This document shows, one piece after another, positions 22,284-25,534 of a stretch of 25,534 nucleotides of DNA (its first letter is position 1; each line of letters starts with the position of its first letter). The DNA lies in the NCBI GenBank assembly GCA_035281645.1, contig DATEDN010000096.1:1-25534 (forward strand). Reading direction: 5' to 3'. Below the pieces are notes generated by a model. That model made no database searches, had not been told where the DNA came from, and saw nothing but the letters and a program-made list of their open reading frames with translations. Both the position numbers and the translations under genes were made by a program. This DNA comes from JACCTH01 sp035281645 (GTDB lineage Bacteria > Actinomycetota > Acidimicrobiia > Spongiisociales > ZC4RG35).

Positions 22284-22643
22284 ATGAGGATTTCGGCCAC
22301 CGTGCTCAATTCCCCCGACCCCCATGCGCTCGCCACCTTCTACGAAGAGCTCCTGGGCTGGACCCGGGTGGCGGACGAACCCGACTGGGTGAAGATCGAA
22401 CCGCCCGGCGGGGGCACTGGGTTGTCGTTCCAGCCCGAGTCGATCTACGTCCGTCCCACCTGGCCGGCCGCCCCCGGCGAACAGCAGATGATGCTGCATC
22501 TCGACATCGCCAGCTCAGATCTCGACGGGGACGTGGCCCGCGCCCAGAAGCTCGGGGCCGTGCTGGCTGATCACCAGCCCGAACCCGAGAACCGGGTCAT
22601 GCTCGATCCCGACGGCCACCCGTTTTGCCTCTTTCCTGGCTAG
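22284..22643 (+). CDS. VOC superfamily protein
   Basis: The 119-aa protein is a two-module VOC fold. RISATVLNSPDPHALATFYE and LLGWTRVADEPDWVKIEPPG make the first module; MMLHLDIASSDLDGDVARAQ and RVMLDPDGHPFCLFPG the second, with the usual DPDGHPFCL ending. Candidate metal or ligand residues include His496-type positions of the family that cannot be fixed by eye. It lies 44 nt after the TetR-type gene and may be read through from that operon. Its 3' end nearly meets the convergent oxidase gene (7 nt), leaving no room for a terminator. Function unknown beyond family. Confidence 0.8.
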   Translation: MRISATVLNSPDPHALATFYEELLGWTRVADEPDWVKIEPPGGGTGLSFQPESIYVRPTWPAAPGEQQMMLHLDIASSDLDGDVARAQKLGAVLADHQPEPENRVMLDPDGHPFCLFPG

Positions 22644-22650
22644 CTATCGC

Positions 22651-23859
22651 TCAGGCGAAAAGCGCCCCAAGGTGATCATTGAGGAATATTCCGGCCGGAT
22701 CGAGTTGGCGCCGGACCGAGACGAAGTCGTCGAAGCGGGGAAAGAGGGAGACCACTCGCTCCCTGGTCATGAAGTGAAGTTTGCCCCAGTGGGGACGGCC
22801 TCCGAACTCGGCGAAGAGGTCGTCGCAGGCGCGTAGGTAGGGCCAGTAGTCCTTTCCGGGTTCTCCCGAGATGGAGACGACCAGGTTGTCGCGCTGATAG
22901 TTGGGACTCATCCAGGCTTGCTCGCTTCCCACCACTCTGATCTCAAGCGGGTAGAGACTGAGCGGCAGCCACTTCAACATCAGTTGCCGCATTGATCTGA
23001 GAATCTCCTCCGACTCTTCGATCGGAAGGAAGTATTCGACCTCGTGGAAGTTGGGGTCATAGACCATGGGATAGATCTCGTACGAGCGCCCCACTCTCTC
23101 GTGCGGTCGCAAACCTTCCCGCGATGTCCCCACCGGAACCTCGCGATAACGCTTCACAACACAGTCGTCGGCTCCTGCGCCTTCCAGGTTGTAAAGCCGG
23201 GCGGAGTCCTCGGTCGGCATCCAGAAGAACCCGTAGTGCCTGAACTCGGTCACGTCCGAGGAGAAGCTCTCGATCATCTCGTCGAAACGCATGACGTCGG
23301 TTCGGGCATGAAGCTCATAGGCGGGGACGACCGAGATGGTCATTTCGGTGATGATGCCCAGCAGACCGATCGATGTCTGGAGTGCGGGTAGCAAGTCCGA
23401 ATGGGAAGTTGCCGAGATCTCGATCACGTTCCCTTGGCCATCAACGAGCCTCGCTCCCATCAGAATCGATGAGAAGCTGCCCAACCGGCGACCGGATCCG
23501 TGAGTGGCGGTGGCGACGACGCCGGCGATGGCTTGGGTGTCGATGTCACCTTGATTGGCGAGAGCCAGCCCGTACTCCCAGAGCGGTTCCCCGAAGTCAC
23601 GAATCGTGGTCTTGGGCCCGGCCGATACCTGTTGGCGCTCAATGTCGACGTGGGTTATCCCCCGCATGGACGATGTATCGAGGAGGACGTCGGTTTCGAC
23701 GATCGGTGTAAACGAATGACCCGTGCCGAAGGTGCGGACCCGGAGGCCAGCACCCACCGCTTTGGCCACCTGGGCTTGTACCTGCGCCTCATTTGCGACC
23801 GGAACTACCGCTTGCGGCGTAAAGCTCTGGTTGCCGACCCAGTTGGACCAGGCGCTCAC
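22651..23859 (-). CDS. FAD-linked oxidase, aldonolactone oxidase family (ALO/GULO-like)
   Basis: The 402-aa protein has a PCMH-type FAD domain. RVRTFGTGHSFTPIV places His48 where gulono/arabinono-lactone oxidases carry the covalently flavinylated His. ANQGDIDTQAIAGVVATATH and LQTSIGLLGIITEMTISVVP follow. The C-terminal HWGKLHFM and LDPAGIFLNDHLG match the ALO C-terminal domain. Known enzymes oxidise L-gulono-, D-arabinono- or related 1,4-lactones or polyols using O2 or another acceptor; the precise substrate cannot be read. The start is a GTG at 23859 with AAGGGG almost touching it. The gene begins 9 nt after the dienelactone hydrolase stop, so it is in a leftward operon with that gene and nei2. 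Confidence 0.87.
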   Translation of the reverse strand: MSAWSNWVGNQSFTPQAVVPVANEAQVQAQVAKAVGAGLRVRTFGTGHSFTPIVETDVLLDTSSMRGITHVDIERQQVSAGPKTTIRDFGEPLWEYGLALANQGDIDTQAIAGVVATATHGSGRRLGSFSSILMGARLVDGQGNVIEISATSHSDLLPALQTSIGLLGIITEMTISVVPAYELHARTDVMRFDEMIESFSSDVTEFRHYGFFWMPTEDSARLYNLEGAGADDCVVKRYREVPVGTSREGLRPHERVGRSYEIYPMVYDPNFHEVEYFLPIEESEEILRSMRQLMLKWLPLSLYPLEIRVVGSEQAWMSPNYQRDNLVVSISGEPGKDYWPYLRACDDLFAEFGGRPHWGKLHFMTRERVVSLFPRFDDFVSVRRQLDPAGIFLNDHLGALFA

Positions 23860-23868
23860 CCCTTGGAG

Positions 23869-24630
23869 TCAGCTATATCGTTCGATGAACGCCAGCACTC
23901 TTTTCCAGGCATCGGCCGATTCCTCGGCATATTGCTCCTGGGCCCGGTCGAAGAAGGAGTGCGGGGCGTTCGGATAGACATGGATCTCGTGCTCGACCTC
24001 GGCCTTGGTCAGGGCCTGGTCGAACTCCTCCACCATCTCCGGTGGAATCGAAGCGTCGTCGCCACCGATGAGGGCAAGTATCGGACATTCCATCTGGCTT
24101 GCCAGGGCGATCGAAGACGGGGCGCCTAGGGGTCGATTCTCGCGACCAGGGACGCCATAGAACCCGATGGCGCCGGCCAGCCCGTGGCCGTTGGCGGCCT
24201 GCTGCCATGAGCTGGAGCCGCCAAAACAAAAGCCCAGAGTGAATACTTTGCGATCGGGTCGATCCTCGTGCAGGAGCTCGACGGCAGCAGCAACATCGAG
24301 ACGGACTCCTTCGAAGGTTGCCTGGTCGACGTGCTCCCGAAAGGGAAAATCTTCGGAGCGGGCGTGACGGCCCGCGGTCCGACCGAAGTAGTCGATCGTC
24401 ACTGCATCGTGGCCGGCCTCGGCCAGCCGAACTGCTAACTCTTTGTAGAAGGGATAGATCCCACGGACGTCGGGGAGGATGACAACACCGGTGTTTCCGC
24501 CTCTCTCGGCATAAGCCTCGTAGGCCAAGAACATGTTGCCGTCGTCGGCGGTGAGAACCAGGTCGCGGTGATCGACGGCTGCGCCGACCACAGGTCGGAT
24601 GGGCGGGTGAGCGTCATAGTCATGGCACAT
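23869..24630 (-). CDS. Dienelactone hydrolase family alpha/beta hydrolase
   Basis: The 253-aa protein has a Cys-type nucleophile elbow GFCFGGSS (Cys135), an acid in LIGGDDASIP (Asp191/192), and His224 in NAPHSFFDRA, the DLH triad. VVILPDVRGIYPFYKELAVR is the family's oxyanion-side strand and helix. DLH proteins open lactone rings, classically 4-carboxymethylene-butenolide from chloroaromatics, but many act on other esters. With an aldonolactone-oxidase-like gene next to it, a lactone-producing then lactone-opening pair is possible (inference). The ATG at 24630 (MCHDYDAHP) is used: longer in-frame starts run into the end of nei2 and show zinc-finger antisense noise. It is 17 nt after the nei2 stop. 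Confidence 0.87.
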   Translation of the reverse strand: MCHDYDAHPPIRPVVGAAVDHRDLVLTADDGNMFLAYEAYAERGGNTGVVILPDVRGIYPFYKELAVRLAEAGHDAVTIDYFGRTAGRHARSEDFPFREHVDQATFEGVRLDVAAAVELLHEDRPDRKVFTLGFCFGGSSSWQQAANGHGLAGAIGFYGVPGRENRPLGAPSSIALASQMECPILALIGGDDASIPPEMVEEFDQALTKAEVEHEIHVYPNAPHSFFDRAQEQYAEESADAWKRVLAFIERYS

Positions 24631-24647
24631 CGGACTGAGGACGGTAG

Positions 24648-25442
24648 CTAATCGCTTGTTGTTCGCGCCTGGCAGCCCGGACACCAATAGGTGATCCGAT
24701 CGGAGCCGTAGCTCTCTTGATCGGCGGCGCGGATGATGGTCCCGCACCGTCGACAAGGGAGACCCGCCCGCCCGGCCACCCATCTCGATCGACCCGGTCG
24801 CGGGTCACCGGTGGTCACCTGTTGGCCGGTCACTCGGTTCGCCTCCATGAGGCTCTTCAAAAGATCGACCAGTTCTTCGAGCCCCGCCACTTCGCCGACC
24901 TCGGTGAAGGGATCGACTCCATGGAGGAAACAGACCTCCGACTTGTAGATGTTTCCTGGCCCGGCCACGATCCGTTGATCGATCAGGGCGGTGCCAATCT
25001 CACGCTCGGGTTGGGCAAGGAGCCGGCGTACGACCTCGGCGGGGTCCCAATCCGGACCGAGGACGTCGGGACCGAGATGTCCAAGTAACACCTCTTCCTT
25101 GGATGTCTTGATCACATCGAGCTTCCCCAGCCGAAAACCCACTGCGACCCAGGGCCACGTTTCCAACACCGCCCGGACCTGAAACCCCGGTCCTCGCCAT
25201 CGTTCCCCCGGTCGATAGAGGTGCCACGCCCCTTCCATCTTGAAGTGGCTGTGGACGGTGAGGCCGCCATCCGTCCGCAACAAGAGGTGCTTTCCACGGG
25301 CGACGACAGAGGAGACCACTTGGCCTGCCAGATCCACAGTGGCGAATCTGGGAACCCGGAACTCGGTTCGGGTCAGCTTTTCACCGGCCAGGGAGTCGTG
25401 GAGACGGCGGGCGGCGACGAGCACGGTGTCGCCTTCCGGCAT
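24648..25442 (-). CDS. nei2: Fpg/Nei family DNA glycosylase, Nei2-like endonuclease VIII
   Basis: The 264-aa protein starts MPEGDTV, with catalytic Pro2 (Schiff base after Met removal) and Glu3; Lys51 lies in ARGKHLLLR, the conserved beta-turn Lys. VHSHFKMEGAWHLY and GTALIDQRIVAGPGNIYKSE (helix-two-turn-helix) follow. The C-terminal zinc finger is Cys230-x2-Cys233 and Cys254-x2-Cys257. The Nei-type MPEGDTV and the finger separate it from MutM (MPELPEV). It removes oxidised pyrimidines and nicks abasic sites. It heads a leftward group with DLH and the lactone-oxidase-like gene, a link that may be only positional. Confidence 0.92.
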   Translation of the reverse strand: MPEGDTVLVAARRLHDSLAGEKLTRTEFRVPRFATVDLAGQVVSSVVARGKHLLLRTDGGLTVHSHFKMEGAWHLYRPGERWRGPGFQVRAVLETWPWVAVGFRLGKLDVIKTSKEEVLLGHLGPDVLGPDWDPAEVVRRLLAQPEREIGTALIDQRIVAGPGNIYKSEVCFLHGVDPFTEVGEVAGLEELVDLLKSLMEANRVTGQQVTTGDPRPGRSRWVAGRAGLPCRRCGTIIRAADQESYGSDRITYWCPGCQARTTSD

Positions 25443-25478
25443 GGCTCGATCCTAAGAGCAACCACCTATTTTTGAATC

Positions 25479-25534
25479 GTGACCCGCACCCCCTTCTCGG
25501 CAACGGTGGCTCGCCTGATTGCGGCCGATCACGA
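25479..25534 (+). CDS. Possible start of a divergent gene, cut by window end
   Basis: A GTG at 25479 opens a frame (VTRTPFSATVARLIAADH) that stays open to the end, divergent from nei2 across 36 nt. Eighteen codons are too few to name a family, and no strong SD is present. Coding status is a guess from strand layout and density. Confidence 0.3.
   Translation, partial: MTRTPFSATVARLIAADH

Noticed and set aside
24631..24783. N-terminal extension of the dienelactone hydrolase
   Set aside because: It overlaps the zinc-finger end of nei2 in another frame and does not match the family's N-terminus; ATG 24630 gives normal length.
25140..25155. Possible third copy of the palindromic element (GCGACCCAGGG)
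   Set aside because: Only about 11 bases match, with no hairpin, and it lies inside the nei2 coding sequence.

Overview
The window is a GC-rich bacterial chromosome segment with tightly packed genes, frequent GTG starts and ATGA/GTGA gene overlaps. An F420H2-dependent (Ddn-like) flavoprotein, an actinobacterial-type Nei2 glycosylase, OtsA/OtsB, a giant LuxR-type ATPase regulator and a stand-alone cyclic-nucleotide sensor together point to an actinobacterium, perhaps an uncultured deep lineage. The taxon is inference only. No phage, transposase, integrase or CRISPR array is visible.

Region 1 (1-6076) is a divergent catabolic locus. Leftward lie a 4-oxalomesaconate tautomerase-like gene (PrpF/GalD family) and a lipoprotein substrate-binding protein of the Liv/aromatic-acid ABC type, cut by the window edge. 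Rightward lie a PIG-L-fold 4-oxalomesaconate hydratase (GalB-like), a 4-carboxy-4-hydroxy-2-oxoadipate aldolase (GalC/RraA fold), a coupled dehydrogenase of the 3-hydroxyisobutyrate-dehydrogenase/DUF1932 type, and an NCS2 (AzgA-like) permease. This is the lower half of the gallate / protocatechuate-4,5-cleavage route, ending in pyruvate and oxaloacetate. No ring-cleavage dioxygenase is in the window.

Region 2 (6113-9730) holds a VOC protein, an intact tRNA-Arg(ACG), and a segment of about 2.35 kb bounded by the tRNA 3' half and a diverged direct repeat of it at 8966-9011. The segment carries an F420-type oxidoreductase and two coupled membrane proteins, and looks like an old tRNA-targeted insertion without an integrase. 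A small secreted protein with an EF-hand-type loop follows.

Region 3 (9737-14259) is regulatory: a 912-aa LuxR-family ATPase regulator, divergent from a membrane class III adenylate cyclase whose end overlaps a single-domain cyclic-nucleotide-binding protein.

Region 4 (14287-17441) is a leftward otsA-otsB operon followed by an unrecognised 320-aa protein.

Region 5 (17531-22239) is the most interesting part. It holds a Rieske oxygenase with the Glu-x-x-His-x4-His signature of quaternary-ammonium oxygenases, a GcvT-like folate-dependent methyl/aminomethyl transferase, a COG1233 FAD oxidoreductase and a BetI-like TetR regulator. It looks like a self-regulated pathway for an N-methylated (or possibly O-methylated) compound.

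Region 6 (22284-25534) carries a VOC protein, an aldonolactone-oxidase-like flavoprotein, a dienelactone hydrolase, Nei2 and the start of a possible divergent gene. Two copies of a roughly 55-bp palindromic intergenic element (6023-6076 and 18727-18781) link regions 1 and 5.
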